From contig JANEZZ010002062.1 in assembly GCA_026122225.1 (NCBI GenBank), positions 716,851 to 780,850 of the forward strand: a stretch of 64,000 nt of DNA. Direction: 5' to 3'. Source of the DNA: Heloderma charlesbogerti (Eukaryota > Chordata > Lepidosauria > Squamata > Helodermatidae). Below the pieces are notes generated by a model. The model ran no database searches. It was not told the DNA's origin and saw only the letters and a list, made by a program, of their open reading frames with translations. Of this stretch, positions 55,041-64,000 are shown one piece after another (the first letter of the stretch is position 1; each line of letters starts with the position of its first letter). The position numbers and the translations under genes were made by a program.

Positions 55041-58000
55041 TGACAGATTTATTTATTTTTATTAGTTAATTAAATTTATTAATCGCCCATCTGGCTGGTT
55101 ACCCAGTCACTCTGGGCGATGTACAAAGTATATAATAAAACAGTTTAAAACAATAAAATTCTACAGTAAAAACATTTTCTAAAATACCCTAACCCACCCC
55201 AAATGCCTGCCTGAACAATCACATTTTTAATGCACAGTGGAAGCTCATTAAAGAGGGAGCATGGTGGAGTTCCTAGGGAGGGAGTTCCACAGAGTGGAGG
55301 CCACCACAGAAAAGGCCCTCTCCCTTGTCCCCACCAGTCTTGCTGTCCTGGCTGATGGGACAGAGAGAAGGCCATCCGAGGCTGATCTTGTTAAGCGGCC
55401 TGTCTGGTGTTGCTGGAGGCGCTCCTTGAGATAGGCTGGGCCGGAACTGCATAGGGTTTTAAAGATCAAAACCAACACCTTGAATTTGGCCCGGAAAACA
55501 ACTGGTAACTAGTGCAGCTCCTTCAGCACTGCAGTGATGTGATCTTGCTGGTGGCTGCCTTTAATCAGGTGAGCCACCCGTTCTGTACAAGCTGCAGCTT
55601 CCGAACCATCTTCAAGGGTAACCCCACGTAATGCGCATTACAGTAGTCTAAACGAGAGGAGGCCAGGGCATGTACTACCAGGGATGTACAAAAGTCACTT
55701 ACCTTTTCGCGGATTCTGTTTGGGGTGGGGGGGGCGCTCCATCCCTCCCCCCGGAATCCTCGATGGGGGGGAGGCGATCTGGTCCTTCCCCCCGGAATCC
55801 TGCCCAGCTGGCTCTGCTCTGCGGCAGCTCCGTGGAGCAGCTGGCCAGGGCCGTCCGCAGCTGGAATGGACGCAAATGGCGGCCGCTGTAGGGGCCACCA
55901 TTTGCATCCAGCCAGGCTGCCGTGATAGGCTACGTAAGTATTTACATAGCCTATCACGGCAAGCCAATAAAACCCCCCACAAAAAAATGGCGTACGCAAA
56001 TGGTGGCGGCTTCGGCGGCTGCCATTTGCGTTCCCTATTATTCACCGTTTTAGTCTACGTAAATATTTACGTAGGCTAAAACAGCAAAAAAAAAAAAAAA
56101 AGGAACGCAAACAGCGCCCACTACGCTATTTGCGTTCCCCTTTTTTTCACCATAATAGTCTATGTAAATATTTACGTAGACCAAAATGGCGAAAAATAGG
56201 GAACGCAAATGGAGGCCCCTGTAGCCGCCACCATTTGCGTATGCTGTTTTTGTTTTTTGTTTTGCTTGGCTTGCTGTGATTGGCTACGTAAATACTTATG
56301 TAGCCTATCACGGTAAAGACTAGGATGACAATGGCGGCTGTGGCAGCCGGTCGAAAGACCAGCCGCTGCCGCCGCCGGACCCGCCGCCGGACCTGCCGCT
56401 GCCCGGCACATCTGCCCCAGGTAAGCCTCGTCCCGGGGGGAATCCGCGGGGGGGCGGAGGGGCAGGCCGTTCCGCCACGGATTTCGTGGGGCTGAATGCC
56501 AGTGCATTCGGCCTCACTGAAATCCGTGGCGGAATTATCCGCCATCCCTATTTACTACCGATGGGAGCAGATGGTCCGGAAGGTAGGGGTGCAGCTGCTG
56601 TATCAGATGGAGTTGATACAGCACTGTCCCGCTCACAGCCGACACCTGAGCCACCATGGACAGCTGGGAGTCCAAAATGACCCCCAGGCTGCAGACCTGG
56701 TCTTTCAAGGGTAGCCATACCCCATTCAACACCAGGTCAACATCCCCCAACCTCCTCTTATCTCCCACCAAAAGTACCTCGGTCTTGTCAGCGTTCAGCT
56801 TCAGCTTATTCCTCCCCATCCAGCCACTCACCGTCTCCAGACATTTAGACAGGGATTCTATGGACAACCTTGGTGAAGATCTGAATGAGAGGTAGAGCTG
56901 CATGTCATCCACATATTGATGACACCGCACCCCAAACCTCCTGATGATAGCCCCCAGCGGCTTCACATAGATGTTAAATAGCATCAGGGAGAGGATGGAA
57001 CCCTGTGGCACCCCACAAGTGAGCGGGGTGTCATGAATATGTGACATTGCATCACATCAATATGTGACATTGTGAAACCCCATCTCCCAGTGCTACCCCC
57101 GGTACCTGCTGGAGAGGAAGGAATGGAACCACCGCAATACGGTGTCTCCAATGCCCAACCCCTCCAGGCGGTCCAGGAGGATGCCGTGGTCAATGGTATC
57201 AAAAGCCTCTGAGAGGTCAAGGAGAACAAGGAAGGAGCATTCACCCCTAACCAGAGCCCTCCTCATATCATCCACCAAGGTGACCAAGGCCATTTCTGTC
57301 CCATGCCCAGGCCTGAAGCCCAACTGAAATGGGTCTAGATAATCGGCTTCTTCCAAGTGTGCTTTCAACTGCATCGCCACCACCCGCTCAATCACCTTGC
57401 CCCAAAATGGCAGATTCAAGACTGGATGAAAGTTGTTCAGAACTTGGGGATCCAAGGAGGGCTTCTATAAGAGTGGTCTTATCACTGCCTCTTTGAGGGC
57501 TGATGGCATCACTCCCTCTTCAAGGGAGGCATTCACTACTGCCCTGATCCCCTTACCCAGTCTCTCTCTGCAGCCCATAATGAGCCAAGATGGGCAAGGA
57601 TCAAGTAAGCAGCTGGTTGGCCTTACAGATGACAGCACCTTGTCCACTTCATCAGAAGGAAGAAGCTGGAATCGATCCCACAAAACTGGTTTGCCACAGG
57701 CCGCCTTTTGCTCACTAACTGTATCCACAGCGCATGGAATAACACTCCTAATCTAATCAATTTTATCTGCAAAGCGCCTTGCCAAGGCCTCACAGGAAGC
57801 CTTAGAATGCTCCAGTGGTTCCGGAGCCACAGGACCGACCAGGCTCCGGACCACTTGGAACAGCCTCCTGGGACAGCACTCTGCAGACGCGATAGAGGCA
57901 GCATAATATTCCTTTTTTGCTGCCTTCACCGCCACGTGATAGGCTGATGATACAGCTCTAGCTTGCTTCCAATCATCTCCGGAGCAAGACTTCCGCCACT

Positions 58001-58330
58001 GGCGCTCTAGCCGTCTCACCTCCCGTTTCAGAGCTCGTAACTGCGGATTGAACCATGGTGCAGTCTGAGCCCTGTTCAGGGGGAAAGGGCGTTTTGGAGC
58101 CACCCGATCTAATGCCCCAGTAATTGCGGCATTCCAGCCACCCACCAGGGTCTCGACTGAGTGGCCGTTGGCATGCCCCAGAGAATCCCCAAGTGTGTTC
58201 AGGAATCCATTTGGATCCATAAGACGCCTGGGGTGGACCATTTTAATGGGTCCTCCACCCCTGTGGAGGGGTTGTGGAACCAAGAAGTCCAACGTCACCA
58301 GATAGTGATCTGACCATGACAAGGGAGTCA
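55041..58330 (-). mobile_element. L2-clade LINE copy, nearly 2.5 kb of ORF2, interrupted by E17
   Basis: Read on the minus strand from 58330: 'SWSDHYLVTLDFL' (endonuclease end), 'IKMVHPRRLMDPNGFLNTLGD', 'LDPCPSWLI', then reverse-transcriptase blocks. These are 'NLPFWGKVIERVV', 'DPFQLGFRPGHGTEMALV' (about 57330), 'LLDLSEAFDTIDHGILLDRLEGLG' (about 57210), 'GVPQGSILS' (about 57010) and 'YVDDMQLYLSF' with the YVDD active site (about 56910). After E17 come 'SSRLDYCNAHYVGLP' and 'LWNSLP' (about 55290), and the untranslated tail to 55041. Frameshifts and a stop disrupt it. Confidence 0.88.
55679..56550 (+). mobile_element. E17: palindrome-rich hAT-like element inside L2
   Basis: Starts CAGGGATGTACAAAAGTCACTTACC and ends gcggaattatccgCCATCCCTA. 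Flanks TGTACTAC (55671-55678) and TTTACTAC (56551-56558) differ at one base, and the L2 reading resumes directly after it. Palindromes lie near 55937, 56060, 56170 and 56290. A caaacagcgcccactacgctatttg hairpin sits at the centre (about 56125). Confidence 0.93.
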
Positions 58331-58339
58331 GATTGACAC

Positions 58340-58708
58340 CTCTCTCCCTTCCTTCCCTCTCTGTGATCTTTCTGTAAAATGAACAGCGTCTGGGCAAGGT
58401 ATCCCATACGAAGCATGTCCCAGTATAAAACAAACGTGAAACCAACCCCCCCCCCCCAAACACCCAGATTTGCTGCCAGCACTTTCTTTTTGGTTTTGGT
58501 TATTTTTCATGTTTTTTTTTTTAAACAGTAAACTGAATAAGGGTGAATTCATTTTGCCTTATATGCATTTTTTAAATCTTTGCACACTCTATATTTGATG
58601 TGTTCTGAGCTTTGTGGTTTGCCACACTTGGTTTTGCCATTTGGAGCCATCTTTCTGGAGGCGCGTTTATATCCTGATTTCTGAGTGGGGCAGGTCTGAG
58701 TGTGGATG
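58340..58708 (-). repeat. Duplicated host segment Q, middle part (paralogous to 35.08-36.6 kb)
   Basis: Matches listed under segment P. The E10 site of the other copy is empty here (no element between the parts matching 35205 and 36300). L2 and E18 are specific to this copy. Confidence 0.78.
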
Positions 58709-58716
58709 GTGTTGAC

Positions 58717-59399
58717 TAGGGATGTACAAAACACCTACCTTGCTCCGCGCTGGGCAATCTGCAGTGGGGGGGAGGTGCTCCGTCCCTCCCCCCAGAATCC
58801 TCGACGGGGGGGGGAGGCGATCCTGTCCTTCCCCCCAGAATCCTGCCCAGCCTGCTCCGCTCTGCGGCCAAGCCACGGAGCTGCCGGCTGGCTCCAGCTG
58901 CTGGACAGCCCTGCAGGGATGCAAATGGTGGCTGTCGTAGCCGCCGCCATTTGCGTCCCTGTATTGAGCCGTGATAGGCTACGTAAATATTTACGTAGTC
59001 TATCACGGCAGGGGGAAAAAACCCCAGCGTACACAAATGGCTGTAGCCGCCACCATTTGCGTATGCTGGGTTTTCCCCCCCTGCCGTGATAGGCTACGTA
59101 AATACTTACGTAGCCTATCACAGCCTCCGCAGGGACGCAAATGGCGTCCCTGCATTAGCCGTGATAGGCTACGTAAGTATTTACGTAGCCTATCACGGCT
59201 ATGAAGACGAAGTGAATGGCGGCCGCAGGACAGCTACCATTCGCAAAGCAGCGCAGACGGGAGCAGGTAAGTGCTCCATTTCGTGCACCTTCTGTGGGTT
59301 GGGGGGGCGGGGGCTTCGTTCCGTGATGGATTTCGGCGGGCCGAATTCACTGGCATTCGGCCTCACCGAGATCCATCGCGGAATTCTCTGATATCCCTA
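58717..59399 (+). mobile_element. E18: palindrome-rich hAT-like element (A to B)
   Basis: Starts TAGGGATGTACAAAACACCTACC and ends gcggaattctctgATATCCCTA. The target duplication GTGTTGAC is perfect (58709-58716, 59400-59407). Palindromes lie near 58990, 59105 and 59182, with caaatggcggc hairpins between. The B end keeps the hairpin ccgaattcactggcattcgg. Confidence 0.93.
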
Positions 59400-59639
59400 G
59401 TGTTGACACCCAGCCCTGTCTGCCAGGCCAGGCCAGGCCGCCAGGCAGGGGATTATGCCCTTCTAGCCCCAGCCAAGCGGGCTATGACTACATATGGCAG
59501 GATGGTGAAGGAAGATATATGAAGGCTCATAAGGAGGCTAGTGAAAAAGCGCAAGGTTCAGCTTCAGCTTGGCGGATGAATTTTACTGCAGTCATATTCA
59601 ATCCCAATGGCCCATTTTCAGTATTTACATTTTTTTTTG

Positions 59640-60690
59640 CCCCCTAAGAAGGAGGTGAAGATTTTTCTTAAATATGAGTGAGAAGACTTTCCTTCAGGTA
59701 CTCTCTTCCTAATGTATTTCTGCTATATAAAAGATCCATCTGCTTCAGGAACAAAGGGTAAGGCAGTGAATGTAAAACTAAATACTCTAATACCTAATTT
59801 TATTAGGAGGTACCACATTGCACTGTAGATAGATATGCAGGTACTAGCAGAAGTCACTGAAAGTAAAACCAACAAATTAAACTACAGTCTTCAGCCATTC
59901 CGCTATGAGAACAAGGGATTATTGTGAGGTTGATTCTGACTGGCTTCCAGTAAGGTCGGTGGGGTCTCCATTCAAGTAGAACCTCTGTGTCCAGGGGAAC
60001 ACTATCAGGAGCCTGGAAAGGGCCTCAGGACTCACTTCTTCTCTTGTCTGCTTAGTAGAAACGTTTGAGCCTAGAATATGACACACACAGTATTCAGACT
60101 CTGTATTGGTTCAAAACTTAGTTAATTCTGGTTCTTCTTCTGACTTTAGCATTGGGAGTGGCTATGGGTTCTTTCTTCTTTCCTCACCTCCTGGTGAATG
60201 CTGTTGTACAGCCAAATTTGGAGGGGGAGTGGTGTCGTGCAATTACACTACAGTAAAGTAAACCATGAGGCTCAGTGATACGCTACAGAATTAACGTAAC
60301 ATTTCATCTGACCCTCAGTTAGCTTTCAGAGTAATGTACACCATTTTGCATCCTTCACAACATCCCATAAATAGTGTTATCCCAGGGCATTGCAGGTGGT
60401 GGGAAGGGGAACCACAAAAATGGTGGAGGAAATTAGGGGAAATTAATGGAAATTGCCTTTACTAAAGTGGAAAGAAAAGAAAATCTCAGAACATTTCTCA
60501 GTGCACTGTCATCTGAGAAATATTGGCTCAGCTCCAGTTGTTGTATTTCAGAGATTAGCATCTTCCACAGCTACTTTCTAACATTAAATTTCTGATTGGC
60601 TGGGGGCGGGGGGGATTGTGGATACATCTTTTCTGTATTGCAAATGCTTCTGTAACTGCTCCTTCCCTGAAAGCATTGTAGTGCAAATGA
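59640..60690 (-). repeat. Duplicated host segment Q, upstream part
   Basis: Matches segments S (43950-45160), T (47320-47720) and P (33567-34650) as described there. On the minus strand it lies about 1.6 kb downstream of the signal-peptide exon at 62.3 kb. A minus-strand AATAAAA (about 59805) could be its polyadenylation signal. Confidence 0.7.
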
Positions 60691-60691
60691 C

Positions 60692-60762
60692 CAGGGCCCC
60701 ATCTACACCAGTCTTTTACCCCAGGGCGGGTGCAAGTCAAGGTCCCTTGTGATATATGACAC
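60692..60762 (-). repeat. Short dispersed repeat, partner of 43861-43926
   Basis: Contains 'ccccatctacaccagtcttttaccccagggcgggtgcaagtcaaggtcc'. It is probably a MITE-like repeat independent of the surrounding duplication. Confidence 0.45.
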
Positions 60763-60769
60763 AGTTGGG

Positions 60770-61224
60770 GCTTTGCAGCCATCCATGGTTTTCACCGGGA
60801 AAAAACAGAGTTCCGAGGAGTCGTTTTACTGCGATTTTTTGGGTTTGCTGAGGGTTCCCCCATGGTTGCGGACTGTCTGTTCCTTCCCCAAACTGACTTT
60901 GCATCTTACAGTGGGCATGTTGTGGGCATGCGTAGTGCCTGCGTCACTCTGTGATGCCCCTTTGCTCCTCCATCCCTTTGCAGCTGCGCAGTTACAGAGG
61001 CACAGAGGGACGTTATCATTTACTTAAACACACTTTCGCACATTTTTGCAGCTTCGTATCTTCGCAACGGTTGCTTTTGAACTCAGTACCCAAGGGCCGG
61101 GGGAGGGGGGTCTTGGGGGAGGAACAACATCGCTCCGGCCACCGTTTCGGAGCAATGGCTAGGCACATAGTGTTCATGCTTGTGAGTGCGAACCATCGCG
61201 AGAGTCTCGGGCTGGGGAGCTGAC
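60770..61224. other. GC/CpG-richer stretch, not recognised
   Basis: More CpG dinucleotides than its surroundings (ttcgcaacgg, catcgctccggcc, accatcgcgagagtctcgg). Open frames overlap on both strands and show no known domain. It may be a younger unclassified insertion within the duplicated host DNA, as no paralog was seen elsewhere. Confidence 0.3.
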
Positions 61225-61430
61225 AAACTGATGCTGCAGACAAACTGATGCTGCATTGTCTCCAGGCAATGGTTCAGGATCGTGCCAATGGAATGAGATG
61301 AAAGGGAGAGAGAGTTTGGCATTGTCAGCATATTAGTTATGCTGCTGAACCCCCAAACTCCAAATGACCTCCCCCAACAGTTTCACGGAAATGTTAAATA
61401 GCACTAGCGACAAGACAGAATCCTGCGGTC
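61225..61430 (-). mobile_element. L2 LINE reverse-transcriptase fragment, antisense
   Basis: 'cccccaacagtttcacggaaatgttaaatagcactagcgacaagacagaatcctgcgg' corresponds to the L2 'GVPQGSILS.LMLFNIYVKPLG' segment at 56960-57010. Strongly diverged. Confidence 0.55.
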
Positions 61431-62284
61431 AGTATGAAATGAAATATGCTAAGCAATCCTTATCACACAGGAGTCATAATCACCTGCAATGAGGTCAGCA
61501 CAGCCTGAGATACGGACAGCATTCAGAACATTGCCGTCAGATGAGTCTTCTCCACCATGTCTCAAAGAAGCTGCCAGAGGGGGGGAAAAACACATATTAG
61601 ATGTAATGGATCAGAATTTTGTTGTTGATAATGATGATGCTTTGTAGATATGGTGTTTGATGACATATTGCATATTTGTAAGATTCAAAGAGCAATTCTT
61701 TCTTTATCAAGTGCATCTACATACACAATTTTTGGTACAGCAAGTTTAGTAGAGCTGACCAAAAAAAGAAACAGAATCCCATGGTCCCACTTCTTCTGGA
61801 TGGAGCCACAAAGGACTACAAACCAGTGATTTTAGAGTCTTTCTGATGTAAGAAAAGGTTACTCTAGGATTGGAAAATAAGGGCTGCTTCATGCTGACAT
61901 GGCATCCCATCTTAATAATCACACTGTTCTCTTGTTTTTCCTTTTCCCATTGAAATATTTGCCCCTGCCCCTGAAATCCTGTGCCCTTAATTCCCATTTT
62001 TACTCTGCCCCTGACCTAGACATCTTCCAATTCTGCCACTCTCCAATTAATTAATAAATTAATCAACAATATAACAACTTTGCCACATCTTTCCTCTTCC
62101 TCCCTCTGGTTTTTCTTTTTCTTTTTTCGTTAAGTGGTCAGTAAAATGGTGTGAAGAGGAGGAGAAACTGAACTGCTGAACTTGAGCCATGTGTTATACT
62201 GGTGAAAGTGACCATCATCATAGCCAATCCAGGAGCTTAGAGATTCCTTTTGATCAGGAAGCTAGAGATCATAATGGAACTGAC
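61431..62284. other. No recognisable feature
   Basis: If the exon at 62345-62285 belongs to a gene, the first intron and perhaps a second exon lie here on the minus strand. I could not find a convincing acceptor followed by a cysteine-rich frame. Confidence 0.3.
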
Positions 62285-62345
62285 CTGCATTTGCCAAGAC
62301 CAAGGCAAAGCATGCAAGGGGCAGAGAGATGCACAGTGTCTTCAT
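62285..62345 (-). CDS. First exon (signal peptide) of a small secreted protein, open
   Basis: ATG at 62345 opens a 20-codon frame (MKTLCISLPL...ALVLANA) ending in a phase-1 donor, GCAG/GTCAGT, at 62285/62284. The peptide has a Lys after Met, a hydrophobic core with two Cys, and an A-N-A end typical of a signal-peptidase site. The leader 'cagtgaccacctggaagcc' and the GATTGG box upstream (about 62465) are shared with the copy at 23179. This is the only one of three copies without a break. The mature protein is unknown because later exons were not identified. It could also be a relic whose later exons are gone. Confidence 0.5.
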
Positions 62346-62529
62346 CTCCTCAGAGTTACAGGCCTTGGAGGCTTCCAGGTGGTCACTGCAGCTGGACAAC
62401 AGATGGGATGTGTCACTGAGCTCCTTGCTGCTCTTTGGAGTTTACAAAGTCAACAAGGACCAATCACAATGAATGAAAGTGTCAGGAACTCAGGAATGAA
62501 CTCAGAACATCCTAATTATGGAGGAATCA

Positions 62530-62650
62530 TCTGATACACAAACAAGTTCAGACAGAAAAATCTGGGAAATGTTTCTTTTTGGCATGTGCCAAAACATATT
62601 TGCTGAACATTTGCTTCTTACCATCCAGGATATGATTTGTGACTGGATCC
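62530..62650 (-). repeat. Duplicated host segment Q, distal flank (paralogous to 24.50-24.61 kb)
   Basis: The minus strand reads 'cagtcacaaatcatatcctggatggtaagaagcaaatgttcagcaaatatg' and 'gaacttgtttgtgtatcagatgattcc', matching 24510-24608, where E7 was inserted at '...gtatcaga'. Confidence 0.8.
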
Positions 62651-62815
62651 TTGAGGGTTCAGTACCTACATAATTTTTTCAAAGTGTGGAAACTTTTGAA
62701 ACGACGAAGGAGAACCCGCATGTGATGGGGATTGTGGAGGGAGATTCCAGCATAGAGGCCACTGGTTTCATAGGGACTGGAGGCTAGAGAGAGCACCTGA
62801 CTCCTTTGTTACAAC

Positions 62816-63409
62816 TAGGGATGTCAGATAAATCTGCTGTGGATTCAAATGAGGCCAGAGTCTTTGGAATCTGGCCTCCAGAATCTGCGGTGGGATGGCT
62901 CCACTTACCTCCACCCCAGGAGGATTCTGTCTGGAATGGCACTTGGCTTGAGGCCTTAACCGGACCTGTTCACCTCTGCGCCAATCGACATTTTTCTTTA
63001 AAAAATGGTGATCGGCAGGATGTGCCCATAGACTTATATGCAAAATAGAGCCGTGAATCTTGCATATAAGTCTACCTGTCCATAGATCGTTCCAGTCTCC
63101 CCTTCCCATTCCAGGCCAGCTACGTGGGGGCAGCAGCTTGACAAGACTCTTGACAAGACTCTTGATTCATGGCTCTATTTTGCGTATAAGTCTATGGGCA
63201 CATCCTGCCGATCACCATTTTTTAAAGAAAATGGCGATCAGTGCAGAGGTGAATGGGCTAGGTAAGCCTCCCTCATGCCAGGTGGCTCCATGGAATCCTT
63301 GTGGAGGGGATCCACTCCGGAGGATTCTGGGGGGGGGGGAGGAGGAACAGATCCCCCCCCCGGGCAGATTCCCGACCAGAATGGAAGGTGGGGAATCTGT
63401 ACATCCCTA
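62816..63409. mobile_element. E19: hAT-like element of a second palindrome type
   Basis: Starts TAGGGATGTCAGATAAATC and ends ggggaatctgtACATCCCTA. The target duplication GTTACAAC is perfect (62808-62815, 63410-63417). The core is an inverted repeat: 'aaaaatggtgatcggcaggatgtgcccatagacttatatgc' at about 63000-63040 returns reversed at 63180-63235. Each arm is linked to a hairpin of agacttata/tataagtct. It has the same GC-rich end domains and outward AGGTAAG-type sites (62907, 63262) as the other members but no tacgtaaa palindromes. Confidence 0.92.
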
Positions 63410-63417
63410 GTTACAAC

Positions 63418-63690
63418 AGCTTCACAGGCTACTGGTCTATTTGTGGGCAAAATTCAAATGCTAGTTATAACCTCTAAAGCCTTAAATGCCTACATGAAAG
63501 ACCACCTTCTCCCACGTGAGCCTGCCTGGGTCTTAAAGATCCAGAGAGGCCCTTCTTTTGACACGGCCACCTTCAGAGGCATGTTTGGTGGCAACGTGAG
63601 ATAGGGCTGCTTGGTGGCTGCTCCCAAGCTGTGGAATACCCAATTTTCTTCACTATATGGAATCTGTAACATGCATTCCCTTACGTGGCT
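63418..63690 (+). mobile_element. L2-like LINE coding-end fragment
   Basis: 'ctacatgaaagaccaccttctccc', 'gggctgcttggtggctgctcccaagctgtggaatacccaa' resemble the L2 end blocks ('YLKD.LLP', 'F.VV.P.LWN.LP'). E19 lies at its left edge. Short and diverged. Confidence 0.5.
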
Positions 63691-64000
63691 GAAAGGAAGG
63701 GATCACTCAAGGACAACATTGGGGTGGGGAAATAAGCTGATTAGATTTGATTAGACATTAATTTATATGGCAGCTTTCCACACAGGCAATTATGCTCAAA
63801 GTGACTCACAAAATACAAAGTAAGCAAACAATTGTAGCGATAAATGAATCAAGCCTCATTTCATTATTAATATTTCAGCAGTATCTTAATAACTATTCAC
63901 TGGAGACATTTTGCTAAAACTAATCAAGTTGAAAGATCTGCATAGATACCAAAACTGAATTGTGAAAAAGAAGTATCAACTATCAGCCCAGTAAGGGGAG
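63691..64000. other. No recognisable feature
   Basis: AT-rich; nothing supportable. Confidence 0.35.

Noticed and set aside
60951..61243. Cysteine-containing minus-strand frame as the second exon of the 62.3-kb gene
   Set aside because: No convincing acceptor and phase match. The residues come from a CpG-rich stretch lacking paralogs in the other duplicated segments.

Overview
The window looks like non-coding, repeat-dense squamate reptile (lizard-type) DNA. The evidence is two Sauria-SINE-like tRNA-derived SINEs, L2 and CR1 LINE pieces, a chromodomain Ty3/gypsy element, an endogenous-retrovirus env remnant and several short MITEs of kinds common in squamates. No intact multi-exon host gene is visible. 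Family names come from motif recognition, not from a search.

The dominant feature is a family of 19 hAT-like non-autonomous transposons (E1-E19) covering roughly a quarter of the window. They start TAGGGATGT and end ACATCCCTA. Sixteen have exact or one-mismatch 8-bp target-site duplications (TSDs). Most are built from strings of 35-60 bp palindromes, such as ataggctacgtaaat / atttacgtagcctat and cgcaaatggcggc / gccgccatttgcg. In the best copies (E8, E11, E16) these small palindromes are arranged symmetrically, so the element core is itself one 400-470 bp palindrome. Nearly every end also carries an outward-facing AG/GTAAGT splice-donor-like site. No transposase is encoded here.

Layout: 0-4.4 kb holds old MITEs, SINEs and LINE tails. 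E1 and E2 lie at 4.4-8.8 kb. From 10.2 to 17.3 kb is a decayed LINE broken up by E3, E4, an L2 copy and E5. From 17.3 to 20.9 kb are LTR-element remnants, including a retroviral env pseudogene. From 21.6 to 24.6 kb is a duplicated host segment with E6 and a pseudogenised signal-peptide exon. From 24.6 to 33.1 kb is a deep nest: E7 is split by an 8.1-kb gypsy element with 556-bp LTRs, which was itself hit by E8, a solo LTR and E9. From 33.5 to 48 kb are further duplicated host segments with E10-E15. From 48 to 64 kb are E16-E19, an L2 copy over 3 kb long, a CR1 5' part and more duplicated segments.

Under the transposons, parts of the host DNA are paralogous to each other in both orientations (about 9.2, 21.6-24.6, 33.5-36.8, 44-47.7 and 54.8-62.6 kb). 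Three copies keep a recognisable first exon of a small secreted protein, with a 5' leader, a hydrophobic signal peptide ending in -NA and a phase-1 donor after GCAG. Two are broken (23.18 and 46.03 kb) and one is open (62.3 kb, minus strand). This suggests a dying or dispersed tandem family of secreted-protein genes. The downstream exons were not identified.
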